Shown: positions 19,571 through 28,077 of the stretch, piece by piece
Position numbering within the stretch: the first letter of the stretch is position 1
Layout of the letters: every line of letters begins with the position of its first letter
Source of the DNA: Filimonas zeae
GTDB taxonomy: Bacteria; Bacteroidota; Bacteroidia; Chitinophagales; Chitinophagaceae
Assembly: GCF_014641615.1 (NCBI RefSeq)
Contig: NZ_BMIB01000008.1
Coordinates: 1 to 64,000, forward strand
Direction of reading: 5' to 3'
Length of the DNA: 64,000 bases
Position numbers and translations under genes: made by a program
Notes under the pieces: generated by a model
What the model saw: the letters and a program-made list of their open reading frames with translations, nothing else
Told to the model about the DNA's origin: nothing
The model's database searches: none

Positions 19571-19609
19571 GAAAAAGTCAAAAGGTAAAAGGGAAAAGTA
19601 AAAAAGGTC
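19571..19609 (+). repeat. purine-rich AAGTCAAAAGG intergenic repeat, copy 1
   Basis: The stretch AAAAAGTCAAAAGGTAAAAG followed by GGAAAAGTAAAAAAGG resembles copies near 21262 and 27431 (on the opposite strand). All three lie between genes. It is a low-complexity, purine-rich motif of unknown role. Confidence 0.6.
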
Positions 19610-19664
19610 TGCGTCGGGAAGGAAGGTGATGAAGAAATGGGAAATATAGAACAAAGGAAGGGTA

Positions 19665-19697
19665 AAGAAAAGGCCCACATCTTAACGATGCAGGCCT
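19665..19697 (-). terminator. thrABC intrinsic terminator
   Basis: On the minus strand the stem AGGCCTGCATC / GATGTGGGCCT (two G-U pairs, loop GTTAA-type) is followed by TTTTCTTT. It lies 85 bases after the thrC stop and closes the threonine operon. Confidence 0.85.
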
Positions 19698-19781
19698 ATG
19701 GCAAAAAAACGAAGCACTTTTATGACTTAATTTGCCAGCCGCTTTATCAGGCCATCTGGCTTGTGATAACCCGGCATGGAA

Positions 19782-21110
19782 CTAGTGCGATAACAACCAG
19801 TTCTTCAGTTCGTTGAAGCTGGCTTTTATAACCGTACTTTCCTTTTGTTTACCCAATAAATGTTGCACACTTTCGGGCATGGATATTTTCTGGCCGGTTA
19901 CTTTTTCTATCGCTTCCGGAAATTTAACCGGGTGGGCGGTTTCCAGGAAAAAGCCTTTCTGAGCGGGGGCTTTCTTACCAGCGCCCGGCGTTTCATTTCT
20001 TTTCTCCAGAAAATCGTTCAGCGCATAATAGCCTACGGCACCATGTGGGTCCAGCAGGTATTTGTGTTTGCTGAATACTTCTTTTACAGTTTCTACGGTA
20101 GTATCGTCGTTAATGCTGTAGCTGCTGATGGCATCTTTTACTTTCGGAAACTCGTTGCCAAACAGCTCCAGTATACGTACAAAGTTGCTGGGGTTACCAA
20201 CGTCCATGGCATTGCTAAGGGTGGCTACGGCTGGTTTTGGCTCGTAGCTGCCACCGCTGGCAAAGTATACAGGTACTACATCGTTATCGTTACAGGCGGC
20301 TACAAAATGCTGTACAGGCAGGCCGGAAATATGGGCCAGTATACCGGCACAGATATTACCAAAGTTGCCGCTGGGTACCGATATAACAGGGGCCTTTGCC
20401 TCTTTCCATTGCTGGTAAGCAAAGAAATAATACAGCTGCTGCGGCAGCCAGCGTGCTACGTTAATAGAATTGGCGGAGGTAAGGCTGATGATTTTGTTCA
20501 GCTCTGCATCGGCAAAAGCCTGCTTTACCATGGCCTGGCAATCGTCAAAACTGCCTTGTACTTCCAGTGCGGTAATGTTCTGGCCGCAGGTGGTTAACTG
20601 TAGTTCCTGTACGGGGCTTACTTTGCCGGAAGGGTACAGGATAACCACCTTTACACCTTCCACACCCAGGAAGCCGTTGGCAACAGCGCCACCGGTATCA
20701 CCGGAAGTGGCTACCAGTACGGTAACTTCTCTTTTGTTATTGCGGTTAAAGTAACCCAGGCAGCGGCTCATAAAGCGCGCGCCTACATCTTTAAACGCCA
20801 GCGTAGGGCCGTGGAATAACTCCAGCGAAAAAATGTTATCGGTTACCTGCACCAGCGGAAAAGGAAAGTCTACCGTTTCCTTTACAATCTGCTGCAGCAC
20901 GGCATCGGGCATACTGCCTGCTACATAAGGCTGCATTACGGTAAAGCCCAGTTCTTCTTTGCTGTAGCTATGAATGTTTTTGATAAAATCGGCAGGCAAT
21001 GAAGGAACATGCTCCGGAAAATACAAGCCCTTGTCGGGCGCCTGTCCCTGTACAGTCGCTTCTGCAAAGCTTACTTTGGGCGACCGGCGGTTAAGACTAT
21101 AGTATTGCAT
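19782..21110 (-). CDS. thrC: threonine synthase
   Basis: A 442-residue PLP enzyme that converts O-phospho-L-homoserine to L-threonine, the last step of the pathway. The PLP lysine is Lys107 in GPTLAFKDVGARFM, and the phosphate-binding SGDTGGAVANGF loop and VPSGNFGNICAG follow. The N-terminus YYSLNRRSPKVSFAEA is the usual threonine-synthase N-terminal domain. It is the third gene of thrABC, 194 bases after thrB. That gap is much larger than the thrA-thrB gap of 18 bases and contains an intergenic repeat but no clear terminator. It is expected to share the thr leader-peptide control. Confidence 0.97.
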   Translation of the reverse strand: MQYYSLNRRSPKVSFAEATVQGQAPDKGLYFPEHVPSLPADFIKNIHSYSKEELGFTVMQPYVAGSMPDAVLQQIVKETVDFPFPLVQVTDNIFSLELFHGPTLAFKDVGARFMSRCLGYFNRNNKREVTVLVATSGDTGGAVANGFLGVEGVKVVILYPSGKVSPVQELQLTTCGQNITALEVQGSFDDCQAMVKQAFADAELNKIISLTSANSINVARWLPQQLYYFFAYQQWKEAKAPVISVPSGNFGNICAGILAHISGLPVQHFVAACNDNDVVPVYFASGGSYEPKPAVATLSNAMDVGNPSNFVRILELFGNEFPKVKDAISSYSINDDTTVETVKEVFSKHKYLLDPHGAVGYYALNDFLEKRNETPGAGKKAPAQKGFFLETAHPVKFPEAIEKVTGQKISMPESVQHLLGKQKESTVIKASFNELKNWLLSH

Positions 21111-21261
21111 GTGAATGATTAATTATGTTGAATGTTTGGCTTTGAATCAGCTGAAATATCCTGGCGCCATTTGACACTGAATATTTTTTTTGCTTTTTGG
21201 GGCTTTTATCGTTTGATATAACCCGCGTGTTTTTAGCTTCCGCTCTCCATCAGACTTCTTG

Positions 21262-21307
21262 CGTTTGATTTTGACTTCTAACTTTTGACTTTTTCCTTTT
21301 GACTTTA
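21262..21307 (-). repeat. AAGTCAAAAGG intergenic repeat, copy 2
   Basis: Plus-strand TTTTGACTTCTAACTTTTGA then CTTTTTCCTTTTGACTTTAC. Read on the minus strand this is a run of AAGTCAAAAG units that begins right at the thrB stop codon. It is the same class as the copies near 19571 and 27431. Confidence 0.6.
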
Positions 21308-22240
21308 CCCTTCCAGTATCTTAACCCCTTCTGTATTAATGGTAGTTACATAAGTATGAAAGTCCACACCCAGTTGAGTATAACAGTCTTTCATCACTTG
21401 TTCCACTTCCAGCGCTGTCTGCTGTTCTTTACTCAGCATAAAAATAGAAGGGCCGGAGCCGGATATACCGCCACCCAGCGCACCCGCAGCTTTACAGGCT
21501 TTCTTTAAATCATCAAAGCCGGGTATGAGAATACTGCGCACGGGCTCTACCAGATAATCTTCCAGCGAACGGCCGATAAGGTCGTAATCGTTTTTCAGAA
21601 AACCGGCTACCAGGCCTGCGATATTGCCCCATTGCTTAATAGCATCTTTCAGCAATACCTGTTGTTTTAAAATAGCTCTGGCATCGGCGGTGCGTACTTC
21701 AATCTGCGGATGTACTACGGTTACATATAACGGCGGAGATGACAACGGTACAATATCCAGCGGAAAGATAGACCGGATAAGGGTTACGCCGCCGAAGATA
21801 CAGGGAGTAACGTTATCGGCGTGTTTAACACCGCTGGCTACTTTTTCGCCAAACATGGCAAACTGTACCAGTTGGTGTTTGGTAAAGCGGTTGCCCAGCA
21901 GGTGGTTGGCAGCTACTACCGCGCCTGCGGCGCTGGCAGCACTGGAGCCTACGCCACTACCGGGTTTAATGCGTTTATGAATTAATACAGAAAAACCGAT
22001 GTTGTCTTCTACTTCTTTCAGCATCTCCAGCAGCGGAGCGCCTGCGGTATTCAGTGCAGGATCTTCGGGCAGGGGATATCCATCCGCGCTTTTAACAATC
22101 ACCTTTTTCTCGTTCAGCAACTCCACTTCCATGATATCGTAGGGATCGTGCAAACACAAGCCCAGTATATCAAAGCCACATACCAGGTTGGCAACGGTGG
22201 CAGGAGCGGCTACTTTTACTTTCTTATTATCAGAAGACAT
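21305..22240 (-). CDS. thrB: homoserine kinase
   Basis: A 311-residue GHMP-superfamily kinase that phosphorylates L-homoserine to O-phosphohomoserine using ATP. The ATP-binding signature KPGSGVGSSAASAAGAVV is at about 92-109; the N-terminal APATVANLVCGFDILGLCL and the C-terminal GAGALGGGISGSGPSIF motif 3 are also present. The length is normal. The start lies 18 bases after the thrA stop, so it is translated from the thrA transcript. The substrate comes from ThrA and the product goes to ThrC. Confidence 0.97.
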   Translation of the reverse strand: MSSDNKKVKVAAPATVANLVCGFDILGLCLHDPYDIMEVELLNEKKVIVKSADGYPLPEDPALNTAGAPLLEMLKEVEDNIGFSVLIHKRIKPGSGVGSSAASAAGAVVAANHLLGNRFTKHQLVQFAMFGEKVASGVKHADNVTPCIFGGVTLIRSIFPLDIVPLSSPPLYVTVVHPQIEVRTADARAILKQQVLLKDAIKQWGNIAGLVAGFLKNDYDLIGRSLEDYLVEPVRSILIPGFDDLKKACKAAGALGGGISGSGPSIFMLSKEQQTALEVEQVMKDCYTQLGVDFHTYVTTINTEGVKILEG

Positions 22241-22258
22241 TTTGTTCGGTTTTGAAAA

Positions 22259-24700
22259 TTACACTCTCGCGGTTCTTATAATATCGGCAAATACACCTGA
22301 TGCAGTTACATCTGCACCGGCACCAGCACCTTTTACCACCAATGGTTGCTCAGGGTAACGCTGGGTATAAAATAACACGATATTGTCTTTACCATACAGG
22401 TGATAGAAGTCTGAAGCAGGTGGTATATGCTGCAGGCCAACAGAAGCCTTACCGTTTTCGAAAGTGGCTACGAATTTCAGCTTACAGCCTTTGTCAGCGG
22501 CTTCTTTATACAGCTTTTGAAAGTGTGCTTCCTGCTTACCCATTTCCTGATAAAAGTCTTCTACAGAGCCATCAAAGCAGGAGGCGGGCAGGAATTGGGT
22601 GTTGGATATATCATCCATTTCCAGCTGCTCACCGGCTTCCCGCGCCAGTATCATAATCTTACGCATAACATCAGTACCACCCAGGTCTAAACGTGGATCG
22701 GGTTCTGTATACCCTTCTGCCTGTGCCTGACGTACCACTTCTGCAAACGGGCGGGTACCATCGTAATTGTTGAAAACGAAGTTGAGGGTGCCAGACAGTA
22801 CTGCCTGCATTCTGTTAATGCGGTCACCGCTGCGTAACAGGTCGTTTAAGGTGCCTATTACCGGCAGGCCTGCACCTACATTGGTTTCGAACAGGAACAG
22901 GGCGTTATAAGCCGCTGCAAGCGATTTTAACTGCTGGTAGTAGTTGTAGGGCGATGAACAGGCTATTTTGTTACAGGCTACTACAGAAATGCTCTTCGAT
23001 AACAGCTTGCCGTATATCTGTGCTACGTCTGCATTGGCAGTAACATCTACAAATACGGTGTTGGGCAGGTTTCTGGCTACTACGCCGGCAACAAACTCAT
23101 CCAGCTGCATATCGGCGCTGTTGTCCAGTTCCTGCTTCCAGTTGTCCAGTGCTATGCCTTCTTCCTTCAGCAGCATTTTGCGGCTGTTGGCAAGGGCTAC
23201 TACTTTTACTTTCAGTTTCAGGTGCTGTTGCAGGTAGGCTTGCTGTTGCGCCAGCTGGTCTAACAGTTTACCACCTACATTACCTACGCCGGTAATGGCT
23301 ACGTTCAGGTTTTTGTATTCAAATTCAAAAAAGGCTTCGTGTAATACCGTGACTGCCTTTTTAGCATCGTTGAAAGAGATAACGGCACTGATGTTTCTTT
23401 CAGAAGAACCCTGTGCAATGGCGCGTACGTTAATACCGTTGCGGCCCAGTACACCAAACATTTTACCGCTGATGCCGGGGTGGCTCTTCATCTGATCGCC
23501 CACCAGTGCTATAATGCTCAGGTTGCGCTCTACTTTCAGGGCGTCTACCTTACCGGCTTTTATTTCGGGCTCAAACGCCAGGTCTACTGCTTTTACTGCC
23601 TTTTCTACATCGGCAAGGTTAATGGCCACGCAAATGGCATGTTCAGAAGAACTCTGGGTAATGAGGATAACATTGATTTCTTCTTTGGCCAATGCCTCAA
23701 ACAGGCGCTTGGAAAAACCGGGTATGCCTATCATGCCACTGCCTTCCAGGCTCAGCAGGGCAATGTTGTTCATGCTGCTGATACCACGTATAAACTCTCC
23801 CTCTACACTGGGGGTATTGCGTATTAAAGTTCCATATTCCTGCGGGGCAAATGTGTTTTTAACCCATACCGGTATCTGCCGGGCCATTACCGGCTGAATG
23901 GTAGGAGGGTAGATGACCTTGGCGCCAAAATGCGAAAGCTCCATGGCTTCCTGGTAAGATATTTCGGCAATGTTTTTTGCGTTGGGTACCCAGCGCGGAT
24001 CAGCCGTCATCATACCATTTACATCCGTCCATATTTCCAGCGCTTCTGCCTGTAAGGCGCCGGCGAAAATAGCAGCGGTATAATCAGAACCACCACGGCC
24101 CAGGGTAGTGGTATGCCCATCTGCATTGGCGGCTACAAAGCCGGGCGCTGCAAACAGTTTGGTGGTGGAGGCATTTACCTTATCGGCAATCAGCTGATTG
24201 GTTACGTCAAAGTCTACTGCTGCAAAGCCGAAATTGTTATTGGTGCGTATCAGTTTACGCACATCCAGCCATTCGCAGGGCTGGTTGGTGGCTGCATAGT
24301 AATCTGCTACTATCTGCGAACTCAGTAACTCCCCAAAGCTGATGATGCGGTCTCTGGTACGGGGCGATAATTCGTTGAGGCGGTATACGCCTTCGCAAAT
24401 TTCATCCAGCTCGTTAAACTGCTGTTTTACTTTGCTGAGGCAGCTGCTTTGCTGTGTAACGGGTAATAAAGCTTTCACCGTATCCAGATGTCTTTTTTCC
24501 AGTTCAGATAAAACCTCTTTATAGGCTTCATCTTTGTTGGCTGCCAGGGTACCTGTTTTAATTAAAAGATCGGTAACACCGCCCAGCGCGGAAATAACTA
24601 CTACTGTTTTATCCTGGCTATACTGCTCCAGTATGTTTATTACTTTTTTTATGTTATCAGCATTGGCAACCGAAGTTCCACCGAATTTGAGGACTCGCAT
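22259..24700 (-). CDS. thrA: bifunctional aspartokinase / homoserine dehydrogenase
   Basis: An 813-residue fusion enzyme catalysing the first and third steps from aspartate to threonine. The aspartokinase (1 to about 300) opens with the ATP-site motif RVLKFGGTSVANADN and contains GRGGSDYTAA. Two ACT domains (about 310-460) carry the feedback site. The dehydrogenase follows with the NAD(P) motif AITGVGNVGGKLLDQ and the catalytic-domain segments VLSGTLNFVFNNYDG and AEGYTEPDPRLDLGGTDVMRK. Threonine feedback is expected from the family. It is the first gene of thrABC and lies behind a Thr/Ile-rich leader peptide, so it is probably also controlled by attenuation. The 112 bases between the leader stop and this start hold the candidate regulatory hairpins. 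Confidence 0.98.
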   Translation of the reverse strand: MRVLKFGGTSVANADNIKKVINILEQYSQDKTVVVISALGGVTDLLIKTGTLAANKDEAYKEVLSELEKRHLDTVKALLPVTQQSSCLSKVKQQFNELDEICEGVYRLNELSPRTRDRIISFGELLSSQIVADYYAATNQPCEWLDVRKLIRTNNNFGFAAVDFDVTNQLIADKVNASTTKLFAAPGFVAANADGHTTTLGRGGSDYTAAIFAGALQAEALEIWTDVNGMMTADPRWVPNAKNIAEISYQEAMELSHFGAKVIYPPTIQPVMARQIPVWVKNTFAPQEYGTLIRNTPSVEGEFIRGISSMNNIALLSLEGSGMIGIPGFSKRLFEALAKEEINVILITQSSSEHAICVAINLADVEKAVKAVDLAFEPEIKAGKVDALKVERNLSIIALVGDQMKSHPGISGKMFGVLGRNGINVRAIAQGSSERNISAVISFNDAKKAVTVLHEAFFEFEYKNLNVAITGVGNVGGKLLDQLAQQQAYLQQHLKLKVKVVALANSRKMLLKEEGIALDNWKQELDNSADMQLDEFVAGVVARNLPNTVFVDVTANADVAQIYGKLLSKSISVVACNKIACSSPYNYYQQLKSLAAAYNALFLFETNVGAGLPVIGTLNDLLRSGDRINRMQAVLSGTLNFVFNNYDGTRPFAEVVRQAQAEGYTEPDPRLDLGGTDVMRKIMILAREAGEQLEMDDISNTQFLPASCFDGSVEDFYQEMGKQEAHFQKLYKEAADKGCKLKFVATFENGKASVGLQHIPPASDFYHLYGKDNIVLFYTQRYPEQPLVVKGAGAGADVTASGVFADIIRTARV

Positions 24701-24805
24701 ATTGTTTTGAGTTGTGGTAATGGCTTTAGATTAGGTCATGTATAAAAACGTTCCCTTTTTTAAGAGAAGCAGCGCCTGAGCGCCCCGGAGGTGATATGGA
24801 AATGT

Positions 24806-24824
24806 ACAACCCTTAACGGGTTGT
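24806..24824 (-). promoter_or_regulatory. hairpin overlapping thr leader stop codon
   Basis: On the minus strand, ACAACCC-GTTAA-GGGTTGT forms a 7-bp hairpin whose loop holds the TAA stop of the thr leader ORF. A second, perfect 9-bp hairpin inside the leader (CTGTTATAG / CTATAACAG) lies at 24866-24889. Downstream, TTCTCTT-AAAA-AAGGGAA followed by CGTTTTT (about 24735-24763) is a weaker terminator candidate. The set resembles alternative attenuator structures, but I cannot establish which fold terminates. Confidence 0.6.
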
Positions 24825-24926
24825 AATAATAATAGTAATGATGGTGGAAATAATGATAGCAGCAGCTGTTATAGTGTTAGCTATAACAGTGGTAGAAGAG
24901 GTAATATTTGAATTATTTGCTATCAT
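24813..24926 (-). CDS. thrL: thr operon leader peptide
   Basis: A 37-codon ORF in the gap between ilvA and thrA on the same strand. The peptide begins MIANNSNITSSTTV and ends IIITTR. It holds 9 threonine and 12 isoleucine residues, including the cluster AAAIIISTIITIIITT just before the stop. This is the composition of the E. coli ThrL leader: ribosome stalling on Thr or Ile codons when either amino acid is scarce would alter folding of the downstream RNA and let polymerase continue into thrA. A promoter-like pair lies just upstream and hairpins lie at and after the stop codon. The function is inferred from composition and position, but the chance of such a run arising by accident is small. 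Confidence 0.88.
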   Translation of the reverse strand: MIANNSNITSSTTVIANTITAAAIIISTIITIIITTR

Positions 24927-24940
24927 TCAGATAAGTAGCA

Positions 24941-24970
24941 GCAATTTAAGCAGGTAGTTTCATATAACAA
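24941..24970 (-). promoter_or_regulatory. probable thr operon promoter
   Basis: On the minus strand TTG (24970-24968) is followed after 19 bases by TAAATTGC (24948-24941), a partial match to TAnnTTTG with the same spacing as the ilv and rpoC promoters in this window. The leader ATG begins 14 bases further down, also much as at ilv. The -7 match is imperfect, so this is tentative. Confidence 0.45.
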
Positions 24971-24998
24971 TCGTTAGTCTTATAAATTAATGGAGTAT

Positions 24999-26255
24999 TT
25001 ACACCAGGTAACCAAACAGGTTGTCGTTCTTGTTCAGCTCGGTATAATCAATACGGTACTCCTGCATTTTCAGTAACAGGCGCTGGTAATCATTTCTTTG
25101 CTGCAATTCCACACCTACCAGTGCAGGCCCTGTTTCTTTATTGGTTTTTTGCATGTATTCAAAGCGGGTAATATCATCATTAGGCCCTAATACATTGTTT
25201 ACAAACTCTTTTAAAGCGCCGGGGCGTTGTGCAAAGCGTACCAGAAAATAATGCTTTAAGCCTTCGTATTGCAGTGATCGTTCTTTAATCTCCGGCATAC
25301 GGTCAATATCGTTGTTGCTTCCGCTAACAACACATACTACAGTTTTGCCTTTTATGTTATCTGCATACTGGTCCAGTACGGCTATAGATAAAGCGCCGGC
25401 CGGTTCTACTACTATCGCGTTTTCGTTGTACAGTTTTAATATGGTTGAACATACTTTGCCTTCGGCTACCGTTTGCATATCGGCCAGTACTTCTTTGCAG
25501 ATGGCAAAAGTGGTATCGCCAATACGTTTAACAGCAGCGCCATCTACAAAACGGTCAATGCTACCAAGCGTAATGGGACTACCTTCTTTCAGCGCTGCTG
25601 TCATAGACGGAGCACCTTCGGGTTCCACACCAACGGTTTTAGTAGCGGGAGAAAATTCTTTAAAATAACTGCCTACGCCGGAAGCCAGTCCACCACCACC
25701 AATAGGAACAAATATGTAATCAACAGGAGTAGTTAGTTCTTCCAGTATTTCTACTGCCACCGTAGCCTGCCCTTCAATAATACGGATATCATCAAACGGA
25801 GGTATAAACGTCATGTTGTTCTGCTCGGTGTATTGCTTGGCAGCAATAGCACAGTCATCAAACGTGTCACCTACCAGTTTTATCTCAATCATATCCTCAC
25901 CAAACATGCGGGTTTGATTCACCTTTTGTTTGGGGGTGATGATGGGCATAAACACCACGCCTTTTACATTCAGTTGTTTGCAGGAATAAGCAAAGCCCTG
26001 CGCATGGTTACCCGCGCTGGCGCATACTACACCATGCTGTAATTTTTCAGCGGGCAGTGTACTCATCATATTATACGCGCCACGCAGTTTGTACGAGCGT
26101 ACCACCTGCAGGTCTTCCCTTTTCAGGTATACATGACACTGGTATTGCCGTGAAAGAGAATGGCTGTACGTAAGCGGCGTTCTTATCACCACTTTTTTCA
26201 GCCGTTCGGCTGCTGCCTTATAGTTCAATGTGTCTTGTGTTGTGCTGGTACTCAT
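24999..26255 (-). CDS. ilvA: threonine ammonia-lyase (threonine dehydratase)
   Basis: A 418-residue PLP enzyme that deaminates L-threonine to 2-oxobutanoate, the entry step to isoleucine. I chose the ATG at 26255 (MSTSTTQDTLNYKAAAERLK); the longer ORF would add 14 residues. The PLP lysine is Lys56 in REDLQVVRSYKLRGAYN, followed by the SAGNHAQGFA phosphate loop and GGGGLASGV. The C-terminus has one ACT-like regulatory domain (HYFLVRFAQRPGALKEFVNN), so isoleucine feedback is likely. It is the last ilv gene, 72 bases after ilvC, but a strong intrinsic terminator lies in that gap. It sits between the ilv genes and the thr leader, which links the threonine and isoleucine pathways. Confidence 0.96.
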   Translation of the reverse strand: MSTSTTQDTLNYKAAAERLKKVVIRTPLTYSHSLSRQYQCHVYLKREDLQVVRSYKLRGAYNMMSTLPAEKLQHGVVCASAGNHAQGFAYSCKQLNVKGVVFMPIITPKQKVNQTRMFGEDMIEIKLVGDTFDDCAIAAKQYTEQNNMTFIPPFDDIRIIEGQATVAVEILEELTTPVDYIFVPIGGGGLASGVGSYFKEFSPATKTVGVEPEGAPSMTAALKEGSPITLGSIDRFVDGAAVKRIGDTTFAICKEVLADMQTVAEGKVCSTILKLYNENAIVVEPAGALSIAVLDQYADNIKGKTVVCVVSGSNNDIDRMPEIKERSLQYEGLKHYFLVRFAQRPGALKEFVNNVLGPNDDITRFEYMQKTNKETGPALVGVELQQRNDYQRLLLKMQEYRIDYTELNKNDNLFGYLV

Positions 26256-26273
26256 ATAAACGGGTCTGTTCGT

Positions 26274-26314
26274 CTTAAAAAAAGAAACGTGAGGCAACCG
26301 ATAGCCTCACGTTT
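26274..26314 (-). terminator. intrinsic terminator between ilvC and ilvA
   Basis: On the minus strand a perfect 11-bp stem (AAACGTGAGGC, loop TATCGGTT, GCCTCACGTTT) is followed by CTTTTTTT. It lies after the ilvC stop and before the ilvA start, so it should reduce or block read-through into ilvA. Confidence 0.88.
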
Positions 26315-26327
26315 GCTTTATACTGTA

Positions 26328-27380
26328 TTATCCTTTTTGATTCTCTGGTCTCAGGCTTCTTACAGTTTTACCAGCCTGCCACATTTCGCTGTCGCGCAGT
26401 TCAGCCAGTTCTGCTTCCAGCTTCACGCGGTAGTCAGCTTTACTGTTAGAGTCGATAGAACGCTGAGATTCTTTACCGGTAGCAACGCTATCGTACAGCT
26501 CTGCAAATACAGGCTGTGTAGCATCTTTAAACTTCTTCCACCAATCCAGCGCACCACGCTGAGCGGTAGTTGAACAGTTGGCGTACATCCAATCCATACC
26601 GTTTTCAGCCACCAGTGGCATTAACGATTGGGTCAGTTCTTCTACTGTTTCGTTGAAAGCTTCAGAAGGTGAGTGGCCTTTGCTGCGCAGTACTTCGTAC
26701 TGAGCGGCGAAGATGCCCTGGATAGCACCCATCAGGGTACCTCTTTCACCAGTTAAGTCGCTGAATACTTCTTTTTTGAAGTCAGTTTCAAACAGGTAAC
26801 CGCTACCTACCGCAATACCTAATGCAACTACTCTTTCTTTTGCTTTACCGGTAGCATCCTGGAATATAGCGTAGCTTGAGTTTAAGCCACGGCCCTGCAG
26901 GAACATTCTTCTTAAAGAAGTACCGGAACCTTTAGGCGCTACCAGGAACACGTCCACATCTTTAGGAGGAACGATGCCTGTTTGCTCGTTAAAGGTGATA
27001 CCAAAGCCATGAGAGAAATACAGGGCTTTACCAGGAGTCAGATGTTTCTGAACGGTAGGCCATAATTCTATTTGTGCAGCATCGCTCAGCAGGTAGCAAA
27101 TGATGGTACCGCGCTGTAATGCCTCTTCAATTTCAAATAAGGTTTCACCAGGTACAAAACCATCTGCAACGGCTTTATCCCAGGTTTTGGAATTCTTTCT
27201 CTGGCCAACAATCACTTTAATACCATTGTCGCGCTGGTTTAAAGCCTGGCCGGGGCCTTGTACTCCGTAACCGATCACGGCTACGGTTTCGTTCTTCAGT
27301 ACTTCCTGCGCCTTGGAAAGTGGGAACTCTTCACGAGTCACAACATTTTCTTCCACTCCCCCAAAGTTTAATTTTGCCAT
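26328..27380 (-). CDS. ilvC: ketol-acid reductoisomerase
   Basis: A 350-residue class I enzyme that rearranges and reduces acetolactate or acetohydroxybutyrate to the dihydroxy acid in valine and isoleucine synthesis, using Mg2+ and NAD(P)H. The Rossmann motif VAVIGYGVQGPGQALNQRD is at about 33-51 and the cofactor-selecting loop reads GQRKNSKTW. The Mg-binding region has KGSGTSLRRMF and the C-terminal knotted domain has DLTGERGTLMGAIQG. The length fits class I. It lies 89 bases after ilvH, in a spacer with a purine-rich repeat, and is followed by a strong terminator. Confidence 0.97.
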   Translation of the reverse strand: MAKLNFGGVEENVVTREEFPLSKAQEVLKNETVAVIGYGVQGPGQALNQRDNGIKVIVGQRKNSKTWDKAVADGFVPGETLFEIEEALQRGTIICYLLSDAAQIELWPTVQKHLTPGKALYFSHGFGITFNEQTGIVPPKDVDVFLVAPKGSGTSLRRMFLQGRGLNSSYAIFQDATGKAKERVVALGIAVGSGYLFETDFKKEVFSDLTGERGTLMGAIQGIFAAQYEVLRSKGHSPSEAFNETVEELTQSLMPLVAENGMDWMYANCSTTAQRGALDWWKKFKDATQPVFAELYDSVATGKESQRSIDSNSKADYRVKLEAELAELRDSEMWQAGKTVRSLRPENQKG

Positions 27381-27430
27381 GGTTTTGTTTGTTTATTTTG
27401 AATTGTGAATTTCGACTTACCAGTCTATTC

Positions 27431-27471
27431 TTTTTTTTGAATTTCTACTTTTGCCTTTTGACTTAAAATCT
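27431..27471 (-). repeat. AAGTCAAAAGG intergenic repeat, copy 3
   Basis: Plus-strand TTTTTTTTGAATTTCTACTT then TTGCCTTTTGACTTAAAATC. On the minus strand it reads AAGTCAAAAGGCAAAAGTAG and starts at the ilvH stop, like copy 2 at the thrB stop. Confidence 0.6.
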
Positions 27472-28060
27472 ACATCGTAAACACTTTCTCCTGCTGACCC
27501 AGATACTCGTTCTCAGCAACCTCTTCACTGCGTTCTCTTTGTTCAAACTCTTTCAGTTTGTCGTGGAAACCGGTGCTGGCTTTAATAATCGCTACACGGC
27601 CACTTCTTACAAACTCCATCAGGCCGTATGGTTCCAACGCTGCCAGCAGTTTATTGATCTCTTCGCGGTGGCCGGAGGTTTCAAATACGGTATAGTCCAT
27701 ACGTATTACTACCGCACGCGCACCGTATTCTCTCAGCAGCCTTTCTACCTTGGCTTTTTCAGCAATTACCGGGGTGGGCACTTTGTACAGCGCCAGCTCC
27801 TGATAAATCACTTCTTCGTTGGTAGAAAACTCTGCTTTTAAAATGTCCACCTGCTTTTCAATCTGGCGAACCAGTTTACGCAGCACGTCTTCTGTTTCGT
27901 TTACCACAATGGTAAAACGGTGAATGCCGTCTATTTCAGAGGGAGAGGTGTTTAAGCTCTCGATGTTGATTTTACGGCGGGAAAACATGATGGCGATGCG
28001 GTTAAGCAAACCCACCTGGTTTTCGGTATAAACGGTAATGGTATATTCTTGTTTCTGCAT
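27470..28060 (-). CDS. ilvH: acetolactate synthase small (regulatory) subunit
   Basis: A 196-residue regulatory subunit that binds and activates IlvB and carries valine feedback. An N-terminal ACT domain is clear (EYTITVYTENQVGLLNRIAI, then MFSRRKINIESLN, about 4-35), and a second ACT-like half follows with VKVERLLREYGARAVV-type spacing. The length is at the long end for IlvH. It starts 17 bases after the ilvB stop, so the two subunits are co-translated from one message. Confidence 0.95.
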   Translation of the reverse strand: MQKQEYTITVYTENQVGLLNRIAIMFSRRKINIESLNTSPSEIDGIHRFTIVVNETEDVLRKLVRQIEKQVDILKAEFSTNEEVIYQELALYKVPTPVIAEKAKVERLLREYGARAVVIRMDYTVFETSGHREEINKLLAALEPYGLMEFVRSGRVAIIKASTGFHDKLKEFEQRERSEEVAENEYLGQQEKVFTM

Positions 28061-28077
28061 GACGATGTTGTTGTTGG

